64,000 nucleotides of DNA from Pseudocolwellia sp. AS88 (GCF_030551755.1 NZ_JAUPEC010000012.1:60200-124199); one strand, 5' to 3'. Shown: positions 8,398 to 17,586, counted from the stretch's first letter. Numbers and translations: made by a program. The notes: generated by a model not told the origin, from the sequence alone.

Positions 8398-9810
8398 ATG
8401 AAAAAAACAATAATTGCTAGCAGCCTATCGTTCTTGTTATTTACGGGGTGTGCATCAAATACAGTGTTATCACAAAATGATATTATGGAGCAGTTTCCAA
8501 ATATTAAAGAAGCGCGTTTGTTATTAGAAAAAGCGAACGACGAAAATATCGATTACTACTCACCAGAAAAAATGGAAATAGCACAACGTACTTTTGATGA
8601 TGCAATTAGCCAAGCTAAATCAGGCAAAACATCAGCTAACACTGTTGCAGCTAATGCAATAACAGCGGTTAATGCGGCTGTTAAGCAATCTGAAAAAGCT
8701 AAATATGTTTTAGAAGAAGTGTTTGTTGCTCGTAAAAAAGCCTTAGCAACTAATGCAAATAATTTAGTACCTGAGAAATTTGAAGCTGCAGAAAAGCAAT
8801 TAAAGAAAATGCTTGGCTTGTTAGAAAATGGTGAAGATGACCGCGCAAAACGCGACATTACGTCATTAAAGAATCAATATTTAGGTTTAGAATTAGCCGC
8901 ACTTAAAACGAATATGTTAGGTGTAGCAGATAAAGCAATTAAAACTGCAATTAATAAAGATTTGGACGATGTGGCTCCAATTTTAATTACTCAAGCTAAA
9001 AACGAATACCAATTAGCTTTAGATACATTAGAAGTGAATAGAACAGATACAGAAAAAGCTAATGTACATTCAAACAAAGCCATTTGGATTGTTAAGCGTG
9101 CTGAAGGTGTTGCTGAAATTAATCAATACTTTAAAGATGCTGACTTTACTGAAGAGCAAAAAATTGTATGGTTTCAAGAACAACTTGGTTTGGCATTCTC
9201 ACCATTAAACAGTGAATTACCATTTAACCAATCGAATAAAGAAGTGGTGAATGGCGCCAAAGATAGTTTAGCCAAAGTGTTGGAGCAAAATAACACACTA
9301 AGCTTTAATGTTTCAGAACTTAAAGACAGGTTAGAGTCAACTCAAGAAATGTCTAAACTAGAGTTACAAAAAGAACAAACAGCTAAACGTGAAGATATTG
9401 CTCGATTTAACGGCGTTCAATCATTGTTTAATGAAGATGAAGCAACGGTTTACCGTCAAGTAAATAATGTATTAATAAGAGCTCATGGCTTTTCATTTAA
9501 AACAGGTGGTAGTGAAATTGAATCAACTAACTTTGTATTACTTAACAAGATTATTGATGCAGTGAACCGCTTTCCTAAAGCCAATATTGTTGTTTCTGGT
9601 CATACAGATTCAACAGGCAGTAACGATTTGAATTTGCAGTTATCTCAAGATCGTGCAAAAACAGTCGCTAACTTTATGACACAAGTAGGCAATATTGATA
9701 CAAGTCGCATTCAATTCAAAGGCTATGGTAAAGGTAAGCCTGTTGCGAGTAACGAGACAGCTGAAGGGCGAGCGCAGAACCGTCGAGTTGAAATACTTAT
9801 TATCAATTAG
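8398..9810 (+). CDS. OmpA-family lipoprotein
   Basis: 470 residues. Lipoprotein signal peptide with lipobox LFTGC (Cys18). Residues about 30-240 are alpha-helical with repeats resembling DUF4398-type segments (PNIKEARLLLEKA, EKMEIAQRTFDDA), then a helical linker, and a C-terminal OmpA peptidoglycan-binding domain (about 355-470) with VVSGHTDSTGSNDLNLQLSQ and GRAQNRRVEI. It probably spans from the outer membrane to peptidoglycan. First gene of an operon with a small membrane protein, a MscS-like channel and an ECF sigma factor, transcribed from P1, which points to a role in envelope integrity under stress. Confidence 0.88.
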   Translation: MKKTIIASSLSFLLFTGCASNTVLSQNDIMEQFPNIKEARLLLEKANDENIDYYSPEKMEIAQRTFDDAISQAKSGKTSANTVAANAITAVNAAVKQSEKAKYVLEEVFVARKKALATNANNLVPEKFEAAEKQLKKMLGLLENGEDDRAKRDITSLKNQYLGLELAALKTNMLGVADKAIKTAINKDLDDVAPILITQAKNEYQLALDTLEVNRTDTEKANVHSNKAIWIVKRAEGVAEINQYFKDADFTEEQKIVWFQEQLGLAFSPLNSELPFNQSNKEVVNGAKDSLAKVLEQNNTLSFNVSELKDRLESTQEMSKLELQKEQTAKREDIARFNGVQSLFNEDEATVYRQVNNVLIRAHGFSFKTGGSEIESTNFVLLNKIIDAVNRFPKANIVVSGHTDSTGSNDLNLQLSQDRAKTVANFMTQVGNIDTSRIQFKGYGKGKPVASNETAEGRAQNRRVEILIIN

Positions 9811-9853
9811 TCAGTGTTAGTGTTTTAAATACAATTAAATAGCGGGATACATA

Positions 9854-10159
9854 ATGAATTTAAGTGAAGATGAACTCAAATTAATGTGGCAAGAAACTAA
9901 GCCAATCGTTAATGAAGAAGAAGAACTTAAAAAGGTGCTGAATAAGTCATCTAATACAACTGCAGCTAAAGATGTTACAGGGCTTTTCTTTGGGTGGATT
10001 TGGGTTGTGTTTTTAGGTTTTGGAGCATCTATGTATTCCGCTAAACGTAAATTAGATTTACATAAAAAAACACAGTTAAAAAACAAAACAGAAATTAATC
10101 AACAAGGAGAGGCCAAACAAGCTGCTCCGTTAAGTAATAATACCGGAGACAAGAAATGA
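9854..10159 (+). CDS. Small single-pass membrane protein of the ECF operon
   Basis: 101 residues, no recognised family. A charged N-terminal part (1-45), one hydrophobic helix (about 46-66, LFFGWIWVVFLGFGASMY), then a lysine-rich tail, suggesting a single-pass inner-membrane protein. Its stop overlaps the start of the MscS-like gene by 4 nt (ATGA), so translation is coupled. Small one-helix proteins encoded beside ECF sigma factors are sometimes anti-sigma factors; no zinc-binding HxxxCxxC motif is visible, so this is only a candidate role. Confidence 0.75.
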   Translation: MNLSEDELKLMWQETKPIVNEEEELKKVLNKSSNTTAAKDVTGLFFGWIWVVFLGFGASMYSAKRKLDLHKKTQLKNKTEINQQGEAKQAAPLSNNTGDKK

Positions 10160-11001
10160 ATTTAGACGTTTGGACACAATCTATAAGTAACGCATTATCC
10201 AGATTTTGGACAGAAATAGCAGGATTTTTACCTAACTTACTTGCAACAATCTTAGTTGTTGTTATTGGCTTGTTTTTATCAAAGATCATTACCAAATGGG
10301 TCGCTAAAATTATAGAAACCCTTGGCTTTGACAAGTTATGTGAAAAGTTAGGTGTAAACAAAATTTTAAACACTCTAGGTTTAAAGTCGACACCTTCGCA
10401 ATTAATTGGTGGTTTACTTCATGTGTTTCTCGTTCTGATCATTTTAGTTGCTGGCGCAGAAACATTAGGTTTAGATAGATTTTCAGCAATTTTAGACTCA
10501 TTCGTCTTATATTTGCCTAAACTATTAGGAGCCTTGGTAATAACTTTATTAGGCTTATTCATAGCAAAATCAGGCAAAGCCAAAATAGAAACATCACTTG
10601 ATAACATGGGTGTTGAATATGGCTCTTCAGTTGGACGAGTATTACAAATACTTGTTCTGGCGATTACTTTTTCTTTAGTTATTGGTCAGCTTGAGCTTGA
10701 AACCGAATTACTTAACACAATATTCACCGTGTTAATTGCCAGCTTAGGTGTTGCGCTAGCATTGGCTTTAGGGTTAGGTACTAAGAGTATCGCAAACAGT
10801 ATAGTTTCAGGCATATACGCAAGAGAGCAATTACTTCCAGGAGACGAAGTAGAGTTTGATGGTTTTATCGGAAATGTTATTGCAGTAAGTACCGTAAATA
10901 CATTACTTGAAAACAAGGAAGGTCGTCGGCTAAGTGTGCCTAACCAAGACTTATTAACTCATAAGTTTATTGTTACGCCTATGAATGACTCGATCAAATA
11001 G
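10156..11001 (+). CDS. MscS-like small-conductance channel with TM-helix repeats
   Basis: 281 residues. Several membrane helices (about 20-45, 85-105, 118-138, 168-190, 195-215) with the conserved TM-helix pattern LPNLLATILVVVIGLFLSK repeated as YLPKLLGALVITLLGLFIAK, followed by a short beta domain (GDEVEFDGFIGNVIAVSTV, VPNQDL) like the MscS beta domain. CmpX-type proteins of this family in Pseudomonas are linked to ECF SigX and OprF; here the channel gene also lies directly before an ECF sigma gene and near an OmpA porin. It probably reports or relieves membrane tension. Confidence 0.85.
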   Translation: MNLDVWTQSISNALSRFWTEIAGFLPNLLATILVVVIGLFLSKIITKWVAKIIETLGFDKLCEKLGVNKILNTLGLKSTPSQLIGGLLHVFLVLIILVAGAETLGLDRFSAILDSFVLYLPKLLGALVITLLGLFIAKSGKAKIETSLDNMGVEYGSSVGRVLQILVLAITFSLVIGQLELETELLNTIFTVLIASLGVALALALGLGTKSIANSIVSGIYAREQLLPGDEVEFDGFIGNVIAVSTVNTLLENKEGRRLSVPNQDLLTHKFIVTPMNDSIK

Positions 11002-11021
11002 ACTTTAACAATGAGTTAACT

Positions 11022-11603
11022 ATGCAAACACCAGAGAACAAGAAAAACCTTGTCTCTGATCGATTGTCACAGTTAGAAGATTCGGAGATTGTGCGACTTG
11101 CCTGTCTCCAATTACCTTATGTGACAACGGCTTATGAAGTGCTTTTTCATCGATATCATAACAAGTTAATACAGATATGTTATCGATATTTAGATTCGAC
11201 AGAAGAAGCGGAAGAGGCTGTTAACGACACTATGTTAAATGTGTTTAATAACCTCAAACGCTTTGAACAGCGAGCTAGCTTTAAAACGTGGATATATAGA
11301 ATTGCATACAACCAGGCGTTAACAAGACTAAGAAAGAAGAAGTTAGATCAGGTTGATTTAGATGAAACCCATGAGGAGGTTTCAGATGATACCTCTGATG
11401 ATTCTGCAGATAGAAGTAGCCAACTAAATAGTATGTTGGAAAGGCTTAGTTTGGAAGAGCGTTCAATTGTAGTTTTTCGTATTGCGGGTGATCTTGAATT
11501 TAACGATATTGCGTTAATCGTGGATCAAAAATTAAGTACCGTAAAAATGCGTTATAAAAGAGCATTAGAAAAAATGGCCGGCAGTGCTAGCACTGAAGAT
11601 TAA
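11022..11603 (+). CDS. ECF-family RNA polymerase sigma factor
   Basis: 193 residues. Region 2 includes LFHRYHNKLIQICYRYL, EEAEEAVNDTMLNVFNNL and FKTWIYRIAYNQALTRLRKKK; an acidic linker (about 107-127) separates it from region 4 with LERLSLEERSIVVFRIAGDLEFNDIA and a helix-turn-helix ending STVKMRYKRALEKM. It lies 20 nt after the MscS-like gene. The gene order (OmpA lipoprotein, MscS/CmpX-like, sigma, OmpA porin) resembles the SigX-CmpX-OprF arrangement of pseudomonads. Three shared promoter sequences (P1-P3) around it are likely its targets. No conventional anti-sigma gene is adjacent. Confidence 0.9.
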   Translation: MQTPENKKNLVSDRLSQLEDSEIVRLACLQLPYVTTAYEVLFHRYHNKLIQICYRYLDSTEEAEEAVNDTMLNVFNNLKRFEQRASFKTWIYRIAYNQALTRLRKKKLDQVDLDETHEEVSDDTSDDSADRSSQLNSMLERLSLEERSIVVFRIAGDLEFNDIALIVDQKLSTVKMRYKRALEKMAGSASTED

Positions 11604-11711
11604 GAGAAAAGTGATAAACGTATTAAGCTAAATTTGGCTTAAGAAACAGACGTCTTTAAATATTATAAAAATAAAAGCGCTGATAAATCTTTAAAATGGG
11701 TATAAAAATTA

Positions 11712-12527
11712 ATGAACATACTAAAAAATAAAATAATGTTAATACTAAGCTTGCTAATAATAAGTTTGGTTGTGTTTTTTTCTACATCCCAAAAAGGAGA
11801 TATACAACTAATTTCTGTTGCTGAGGCAAAAACACAAAATAAGTTAGATAAGTTACCAGACTTCTCAAAAATTAATGATGTTAAAGAAAAGAAGGAACAG
11901 TTCTTCAATACCCTTTATCCCATCATTAAAGAAGAAAATAAACACGTATTAAAATTACGACAAATTATTGTTTTACTGGAAAGTGTTCCTGAAGATGAAT
12001 TAACAAGTAAACAAAAAGTATGGCTGAATAAAGTTGCTACTCATTACAAAATTAGCAGCGAATACGGCGCCGATAATTTCTTTGTTAGCTTACTTGAAAG
12101 AGTTGACGTGATCCCTCCTTCTTTAGCACTAACGCAAGCCGCTATAGAATCGGGCTGGGGAACATCTCGTTTCTCTAAAAAGGGTAATAACCTTTTTGGC
12201 CAATGGTGCTTTTCAAAGGGTTGCGGCATTGTCCCTTCGTCTAGAGATTCAGAAAAGGCTCACGAAGTTGCTAAATTCGCTTCAGTTAATTTGGCGGTAA
12301 GAGCTTACATAAAGAACTTAAATACCAATGTAGCTTATATTGAATTGAGAAAAATGCGCTCTAAACTTCGTGAAAATGAAGAAGACGTTACAGGCTTGGT
12401 ATTAGCAAAAACACTGGATAGATATTCTGAAGAAGGTGAGCATTACGTAACTAAAATAAGTAAATTTATCGATCAAAACAAATTACAACGTTTTACTGAT
12501 GAATTTAATGAGTCAGTTGAGTTATAA
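11712..12527 (+). CDS. Bax-like glucosaminidase-domain protein
   Basis: 271 residues. N-terminal membrane helix or signal anchor (about 8-27), charged linker, then a glucosaminidase domain (about 110-255) with the catalytic-Glu motif AAIESGWGTSRFS and GNNLFGQWCF. This matches the Bax/FlgJ-C family (COG2992) that cleaves peptidoglycan N-acetylglucosaminyl bonds in the periplasm. It lies 108 nt after the ECF gene, with a stem-loop ATTAAGC..GCTTAA in the gap, so it may be partly uncoupled from the sigma operon, but the context again is cell-wall maintenance. Confidence 0.85.
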   Translation: MNILKNKIMLILSLLIISLVVFFSTSQKGDIQLISVAEAKTQNKLDKLPDFSKINDVKEKKEQFFNTLYPIIKEENKHVLKLRQIIVLLESVPEDELTSKQKVWLNKVATHYKISSEYGADNFFVSLLERVDVIPPSLALTQAAIESGWGTSRFSKKGNNLFGQWCFSKGCGIVPSSRDSEKAHEVAKFASVNLAVRAYIKNLNTNVAYIELRKMRSKLRENEEDVTGLVLAKTLDRYSEEGEHYVTKISKFIDQNKLQRFTDEFNESVEL

Positions 12528-12634
12528 TACTTAATAGGTGGCACAAGGACGCATCTTTAAGGTATTAAAATATCAGGTAACTCAAGGGGATTTTTTGTAC
12601 CTAATATTTTTATTTGAATTTATTTAAAATAAAT

Positions 12635-12664
12635 TGTGACTTTTCAATTTTTGCTGTCGTCTAA
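12635..12664 (+). promoter_or_regulatory. ECF-type promoter P2 of the OmpA porin gene
   Basis: TGTGACTTTTC (12635-12645), 12 nt, CGTCTAA (12658-12664), 62 nt before the ATG at 12727. Identical in both blocks to P1 while the sequence between them differs, which is what a shared sigma factor would conserve. Confidence 0.75.
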
Positions 12665-12726
12665 GGTTATGAAACTAGCTGAATAGGCTAAAAATATATT
12701 AAACATGAATCTAAGGTAATATTAAA

Positions 12727-13845
12727 ATGAAAAACAAACTTTTTGCATTAAGCGTGCTAACTCTTTTATCACAAGCTGCTTATGCAGATAACTCATCAGA
12801 GAACCCATCTTGGTTTGGTGGTTTTGGTGAATTTTATAATTCAGATAATGAGAAATTTTTACCTGGCCCACAATACAACAACGGCTTAGGATTAGGTCTT
12901 GAATTCGGTACTCGTTTTAGTGAATCTTGGGGTGCTAGAATTGAATGGTCACACCTTAATATTGATGCGAAGAACCCAAGCCAAAGTATTGGTGGTGATA
13001 GAGGTGGTGTAGACATCTTATTCTACCCTCAACAATCAGACTACTATGTATTTACTGGTTTAAAAGCTGAGAAATTTGATGAAACACAAGGCTTAGTAAA
13101 TGTTGGTTTAGGTCGTCATTGGGATGTAAGTTCTAACTTCAGAGTGATTACAGAAGTGGCTGCTTATCATGATTTTGGCGAAGCTTACCTTGATCACAGT
13201 GTTAAACTAGGTTTTGCTTATTCTTTTGGCGGTAATTCTACGCCGGCTCAAGTAGTAGAAAAAGTAATAGATACAGATAAAGACAGCGTTGAAGACAGCC
13301 GTGACTTATGTCCGAACACGCCATTAAACAGCCGTGTAGATAGCAATGGTTGTGTTGTTGATAAGCCTGTAGTTGCAGACAATGACAATGATGGTGTTTC
13401 TAACAAGACTGATATGTGTGCTAACACTCCGTCAACTGACAAAGTAGATAGCAAAGGTTGTAGCATATTTGAAGAGAAAGAAGTTCAAATGCAGTTAGAC
13501 ATTAAGTTTGCTAACAACTCTAGTCTTGTTAAAGCAAGTGACATGGCAGAATTAGCTGAGTTTGCAGCATTCTTGAAACGTTTCCCTAATACTAATGCTG
13601 TAATCGAAGGTCACAGTTCATCGTTAGGTAAAAAACAATATAACGTATGGTTATCACAAAAACGTGCAGAATCAGTTCGAGACTTATTAGTTGAAAACTA
13701 TGGCGTTAAAGCTGACCGTTTAAGCGTTAAAGGCTATGGCGACTCTCAGTTATTAGATGAAAGTGGTACAGCTGCAGCACATAAAGTTAACAGACGTATT
13801 GTTGCAAATGTAACAGCTGTAGAGCGTAAAAAAGTAACTAAGTAA
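12727..13845 (+). CDS. OmpA/OprF-type porin with thrombospondin-3-like repeats
   Basis: 372 residues. Signal peptide ending AAYADN; N-terminal 8-strand beta-barrel (about 25-170, with FGGFGEFYNSD and LGFAYSFGGNS); two acidic type-3-repeat segments (DTDKDSVEDSRDLCPNTP and DNDNDGVSNKTDMCANTP) with paired Cys; C-terminal OmpA peptidoglycan-binding domain (about 245-365) with IEGHSSSLGKKQYNVWLSQKR and HKVNRRI. It links outer membrane and peptidoglycan. P2 lies upstream and a strong terminator downstream, so it is a single-gene unit controlled with the ECF operon. Confidence 0.9.
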   Translation: MKNKLFALSVLTLLSQAAYADNSSENPSWFGGFGEFYNSDNEKFLPGPQYNNGLGLGLEFGTRFSESWGARIEWSHLNIDAKNPSQSIGGDRGGVDILFYPQQSDYYVFTGLKAEKFDETQGLVNVGLGRHWDVSSNFRVITEVAAYHDFGEAYLDHSVKLGFAYSFGGNSTPAQVVEKVIDTDKDSVEDSRDLCPNTPLNSRVDSNGCVVDKPVVADNDNDGVSNKTDMCANTPSTDKVDSKGCSIFEEKEVQMQLDIKFANNSSLVKASDMAELAEFAAFLKRFPNTNAVIEGHSSSLGKKQYNVWLSQKRAESVRDLLVENYGVKADRLSVKGYGDSQLLDESGTAAAHKVNRRIVANVTAVERKKVTK

Positions 13846-13876
13846 TCTAGTCACTTTTAAGCACACAATAAAACGT

Positions 13877-13902
13877 AAGGGAGCTATTTAGCTCCCTTTT
13901 TT
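13877..13902 (+). terminator. Rho-independent terminator of the OmpA porin gene
   Basis: GGGAGCTA, a TTT loop and the reverse complement AGCTCCC, followed by six T residues. Confidence 0.9.
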
Positions 13903-14162
13903 ATTGTCTAAACTTACTGGTTGATAAGATGCAGGTTTGAAATAAATACTGCTCTAAAGTTTTTATGCGTACATTTGTTAGTAATCATTTATACAAGTAT
14001 TGGTTTGGCTGTAATTGCTAGTCTATGATTAATATTAACCCCCCTCAAACTTAGGTGAAGTCATCCTATTTTTAATCTCTCTTAAGGTACCTGAACATAT
14101 TGCCAATAGGTTGAATGGTATTGTAAGGCAATCGGAATTGATGAATCTCAAAAGGTGTCTAT
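13903..14162. other. Intergenic region before the interrupted outer-membrane gene
   Basis: No open frame or RNA gene recognised. ATTGCC near 14100 and GGCAAT near 14130 could pair. A purine-rich AAAAGGTG just before the ATG at 14163 is a good ribosome-binding site, which suggests that the gene was expressed until recently. Confidence 0.4.
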
Positions 14163-14963
14163 ATGAATAATTATGTTGTTGGTGCTTTTCTTTTTTTCTC
14201 TGTGTTTGGGATTTATGGTGTTAGTGCAGAAACATCTAATGGAAGTATTATAATTAATGATCCTCAGACAAGTAGACATGTGGCCTTTGAACATACCCAA
14301 TTAACCCATTCAGATAAATATTCTAGTTGGTATTCACGTGTTTCTGTTGAAAGTGATTATATTACGGAAGGTCGAAACAACCTTTCTGGTAGTGGACTTT
14401 ATTCAATGTCTACAGAAGTTAGTTATGGCAATTTTTCACTTATACCTTGGTTTGCTAAAGGGATAAGTTCGGATTATTCAGAAGTTAACTTAAATATTAA
14501 TTATGGGGTTTATTCTACTGACAAATTAGAAGTTTTTGTTGGTTATGGTTATTTAAAATCTAATACAGCAGATGTTCGCGCAACAGACCATGAAGTAAAT
14601 ATCGACTTTTCTTATGATTACAGTAATGACGTACAATTATTAGCGAGTATTTATCATTCTTTTGATGCTGAGGGTTTGTTTTCTGAAATTACTTGAATAA
14701 AAAGCTATAAGTTTAATGGTGTTTTACTTGTAGATATCAGTAGTTCGTTGGGTTTTAATTCGGGTTATATAAGTGACGGTCATAATGGTCTTAATTATGT
14801 TCAATTACGCGCACACAGCTCTTATGTACTTCAAAATAAAATCGAACTACACGCTTACACAAGTTACAGCCTAGCAATAAATGAAGACAGCCAACGCTTT
14901 GCTGGTGATGAGTATTTATCGAATATGTTATCGGGTGGAGTTGGCTTAAGTTATTTATTCTAG
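14163..14963 (+). pseudogene. Outer-membrane beta-barrel protein interrupted by one in-frame TGA
   Basis: The frame starts at ATG 14163 with a signal peptide (IYGVSAETS), runs 177 codons to TGA 14694-14696, then stays open in the same frame without any shift to TAG at 14961-14963. Reading across gives about 266 residues of continuous beta-barrel pattern: WYSRVSVESDYITEGRNNL, NINYGVYSTDKLEVFVGYGY before the stop, and LGFNSGYISDGHNGLNYVQL plus a C-terminal GGVGLSYLF after it. The terminal Phe is the usual outer-membrane assembly signal. One base change explains the stop. Either a recent pseudogene, a sequencing error or stop read-through; the short N-terminal product would lack the C-terminal signal. 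Confidence 0.75.
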
Positions 14964-14987
14964 CAGCTTATTACTTGGTTAAATCGT

Positions 14988-15030
14988 AAAAAAGACGAAT
15001 AAGTTAATTAATTTATTCGTCTTTTTATTT
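14988..15030. terminator. Bidirectional rho-independent terminator
   Basis: AAAAAAGACGAATAA (14988-15002) pairs with TTATTCGTCTTTTT (from 15013), with A tract on one side and T tract on the other, so it can act on both strands. It ends the interrupted outer-membrane gene and the convergent lipoprotein gene. Confidence 0.85.
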
Positions 15031-15102
15031 ACATCAGGGGTCTACTCTAAATTAAGTGTGTTGATTTAGTTTAAATAACCGAACTTAAGTGAGGGCCTCA
15101 GA

Positions 15103-15621
15103 TTATTTAGTTTCAGAGGTTAAAGGTTGTTCAAGTCTCATACGTTGACTATTACGAATAAAGTTAGTGCCTTGTTCAACAAGCTTACGACCATTTTCAA
15201 TCTGTTGCTGGCCTTCTACTTTCTTCTTTTCAGATTGAGCAATTAATTTATTACCTTGTTTTACACTATCTTGTGCATCTTCCCAATTTTCGCCTATTGC
15301 AGCTAAACGCTCAGCCTCGTATTCAATTTCTTTTGGGCTAGATGAACGACCAGCCTTAGTGGCTTCAAGTTGATAATCTTGACGTGCTCTTTGGATCGCA
15401 TCGTTGCCTGATTGAATAAGCGCTTCGCCTTTATTAGCATTAATACGTGCATTTTCTATGTTTTTCTCGCCTTTAATAATAAGTGCTTCACCTTTTTTAG
15501 ATAGCGCTTTACCTTCTTCCCATAAACCACTTGGGTTATTGGTGTAATCTTCTAATTTTGGTTGTGTAGCACAGCCCGTAAATAATAATGCTGCACAAGT
15601 AATAATGATAATACGGTTCAT
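15103..15621 (-). CDS. Coiled-coil lipoprotein with repeated KGE/GNE heptads
   Basis: 172 residues. Lipobox LFTGC (Cys17); the rest is almost wholly alpha-helical with degenerate repeats of the type KKGEALIIKGEKNIENA and NKGEALIQSGNDAIQRA, repeated near 120-150. No enzyme family recognised. Likely an outer-membrane-anchored periplasmic helical rod comparable to Lpp-like spacers (inference). Promoter P3 lies 121-150 nt upstream on the same strand and matches the ECF promoters of the sigma operon and the OmpA porin, so it is probably a third member of that regulon. Confidence 0.8.
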   Translation of the reverse strand: MNRIIIITCAALLFTGCATQPKLEDYTNNPSGLWEEGKALSKKGEALIIKGEKNIENARINANKGEALIQSGNDAIQRARQDYQLEATKAGRSSSPKEIEYEAERLAAIGENWEDAQDSVKQGNKLIAQSEKKKVEGQQQIENGRKLVEQGTNFIRNSQRMRLEQPLTSETK

Positions 15622-15741
15622 GTTGTTTCCTTAATTTATTGTTATATACGCTATACGTATTGCTTAAACTTTGACGTTAAATAGTAAGTGTTAGCATGTT
15701 ACTTCGCCAAAATACGCGCGTGCAATATTGTTTCTAGTTAC

Positions 15742-15771
15742 TTAGATGAGTCGATGTGAGGAAAAGTCACA
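15742..15771 (-). promoter_or_regulatory. ECF-type promoter P3 of the coiled-coil lipoprotein gene
   Basis: On the minus strand TGTGACTTTTC (15771-15761), a 12-nt gap, then CATCTAA (15748-15742). The first block and gap equal P1 and P2; the -10 differs by one base. The remainder of 15622-15931 shows no gene. Confidence 0.7.
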
Positions 15772-15931
15772 TTAATAATAAAAGATAAGTATTTATCAGG
15801 AATAAACTGTTTCATTCTAGCTCTGTGGAAGAGCCTTTAGCGTTAAATTAAAAACTAAGGATAGATAAAATAAATAATATTTCAGAAAGTATGCTTGCAG
15901 CAACAAGTGTCGCTACATTTCAGGAGAGGGA

Positions 15932-16738
15932 TTACAGCTTAGGAATACCTTGATTCACATAAACATCAAATCTGTTTTTCTTCATTTTTATACTGGTAGA
16001 TGGCTTTTTATCAGCTAAAGGTGGCGCGTAAGTAGGGCGTTTAACTACCACTCTATATTTTGCTATAGCAAGGGCTGGTGCTAATAAAGCATCGGCATCT
16101 AAATCTTCACCTACCAAGGTTTGAAATACACGCATTTCTTTTTTAACAGCTGCTGATTTCTCTCTGTGAGGATACATAGGATCTAAATACACAACATCAG
16201 GCATTAACGTTTCAAAACTGTCTTCAGTTAAAGAAGTATGTACTAGTTCCATATTGTTAATAATATCAGACACTTCAGTATTTAACTTTGCACGCTCTAA
16301 ACCATTCTCTAGTAACGCAGCGACAATCGGCATACGCTCAATCATGGTAACCTGACAGCCTAACGAGGCTAATACAAATGAGTCTCTACCTAGCCCAGCG
16401 GTTGCATCTAAAACATGTGGGGTAAAGCCATACTTTAATCCTACCGCTTTCGCAATATCTTGACCTCGACCACCACCAAATTTACGGCGATGCGCTGCAG
16501 CACCTTCAACAAAGTCGACTTTAATCGCGCTAAGTTTAGGCTCGTCTATTTTTACTAACTCAAGTACTTGAAAGTTAACTTGTAGTAAAAATGTCAGCTG
16601 TGGATGTTTATCAAGTGAAGCCACATGACCTATGTATTGTAGTCGCCACTTTTGTGCAACTTGCTTGGCTAGATCTGAATCAGAGCTATCTACATAGGCA
16701 ACAGCAACATGGGTAAAAGCTTCATTTAACTCAATCAT
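15932..16738 (-). CDS. rsmJ: 16S rRNA (guanine1516-N2)-methyltransferase
   Basis: 268 residues, a usual RsmJ length. SAM-binding motif [17 protein letters not shown] followed by the acidic end of strand 2 (MIERMP), the family-specific [13 protein letters not shown] ahead of it, and the catalytic-type motif [11 protein letters not shown]. It methylates G1516 of 16S rRNA in the small ribosomal subunit. It lies 38 nt downstream of the Tag-like gene and 848 nt after prlC on the same strand; prlC-rsmJ proximity is known in enterobacteria. Confidence 0.92.
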   Translation of the reverse strand: MIELNEAFTHVAVAYVDSSDSDLAKQVAQKWRLQYIGHVASLDKHPQLTFLLQVNFQVLELVKIDEPKLSAIKVDFVEGAAAHRRKFGGGRGQDIAKAVGLKYGFTPHVLDATAGLGRDSFVLASLGCQVTMIERMPIVAALLENGLERAKLNTEVSDIINNMELVHTSLTEDSFETLMPDVVYLDPMYPHREKSAAVKKEMRVFQTLVGEDLDADALLAPALAIAKYRVVVKRPTYAPPLADKKPSTSIKMKKNRFDVYVNQGIPKL

Positions 16739-16776
16739 TTAATTTACTCATTTAGATTACGCATGACGTATATCAG

Positions 16777-17523
16777 TTAGCCAACTTGTACGTTATTATC
16801 GCCTGTTGCATAAGCGACTAAACGACTTAGCTGACATAAAGATAAATCACATTCAGTTTGCCATTGGTTAAAACTGTCTTGAATAGCTTTTAAGCTCGAT
16901 TTGGTTTGAATGCCGCCTGTTACTATATCATGGGCACGAAAGTAAGCTTCAATATCACGGGTTATCAAAAAAGTGTCTATGCCTAGAGCTCTCAACGCAT
17001 AAGGCCCTGTATTGCCACCCAAACGCTGGCCATTCTTTTTAAGGTACGCCCATAAACCTATCATGTCACTTGCTGGCCAGTTTGCGATAAACTCGATAAA
17101 ACTATGACCATTTTGCTGCTCGTCGAAAATCATTTGAGCATTGGCTTTAATGGTTTTAACCTTGTTGTAATTACGAATGATTTTGGGATCAGCGGCTTTT
17201 CTTTCCATCATTTCTTCAGGCATCATTAGCACTTTTTCTAGATTAAATTGAAAAAATGATTCTTCAAATCCGTCCCATTTGTTTTCGACAACACGCCATA
17301 CAAAACCTGATTGAAATATCTTTTTTGTAAAAGCTGATAACACCCGGTCATCAGTAACAACTTCTTTTAATTCGGCATTACTCAAGTAATGAACCTCATC
17401 TAATAAAAAGTCTAATGCGCGCTTACCGCCTTTACGCTCAGCAGCTCTATGATATAAAGATTTAAATGACTCTAATTTATCCATGGAATGAAGTGGGTCT
17501 TGTTGGTTAAATGAAAAATGCAT
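16777..17523 (-). CDS. DNA-3-methyladenine glycosylase I-like protein
   Basis: 248 residues. The region SGFVWRVVENKWDGFEESFF, DPKIIRNYNKVKTIKANAQ and GNTGPYALRALGIDTFLITRD parallels the HhH core of Tag-type glycosylases, which excise 3-methyladenine from alkylated DNA; the second helix-hairpin is about RLGGNTGPYALRALG. The family is divergent from E. coli Tag and the Cys/His zinc ligands of Tag are not apparent, so substrate is uncertain. It lies between prlC (64 nt upstream) and rsmJ (38 nt downstream), all minus strand, probably one operon. Confidence 0.7.
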   Translation of the reverse strand: MHFSFNQQDPLHSMDKLESFKSLYHRAAERKGGKRALDFLLDEVHYLSNAELKEVVTDDRVLSAFTKKIFQSGFVWRVVENKWDGFEESFFQFNLEKVLMMPEEMMERKAADPKIIRNYNKVKTIKANAQMIFDEQQNGHSFIEFIANWPASDMIGLWAYLKKNGQRLGGNTGPYALRALGIDTFLITRDIEAYFRAHDIVTGGIQTKSSLKAIQDSFNQWQTECDLSLCQLSRLVAYATGDNNVQVG

Positions 17524-17586
17524 TGGCTATCAATAAGCCAATGCATTTGAGTTTGATAATTATACTAAAATTTAACTTCTAGTACC

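Noticed and set aside
14694..14696. TGA as a selenocysteine codon
   Set aside because: The protein is an outer-membrane barrel with no redox motif near this codon, and no stable SECIS-like hairpin directly follows. A point mutation is simpler.
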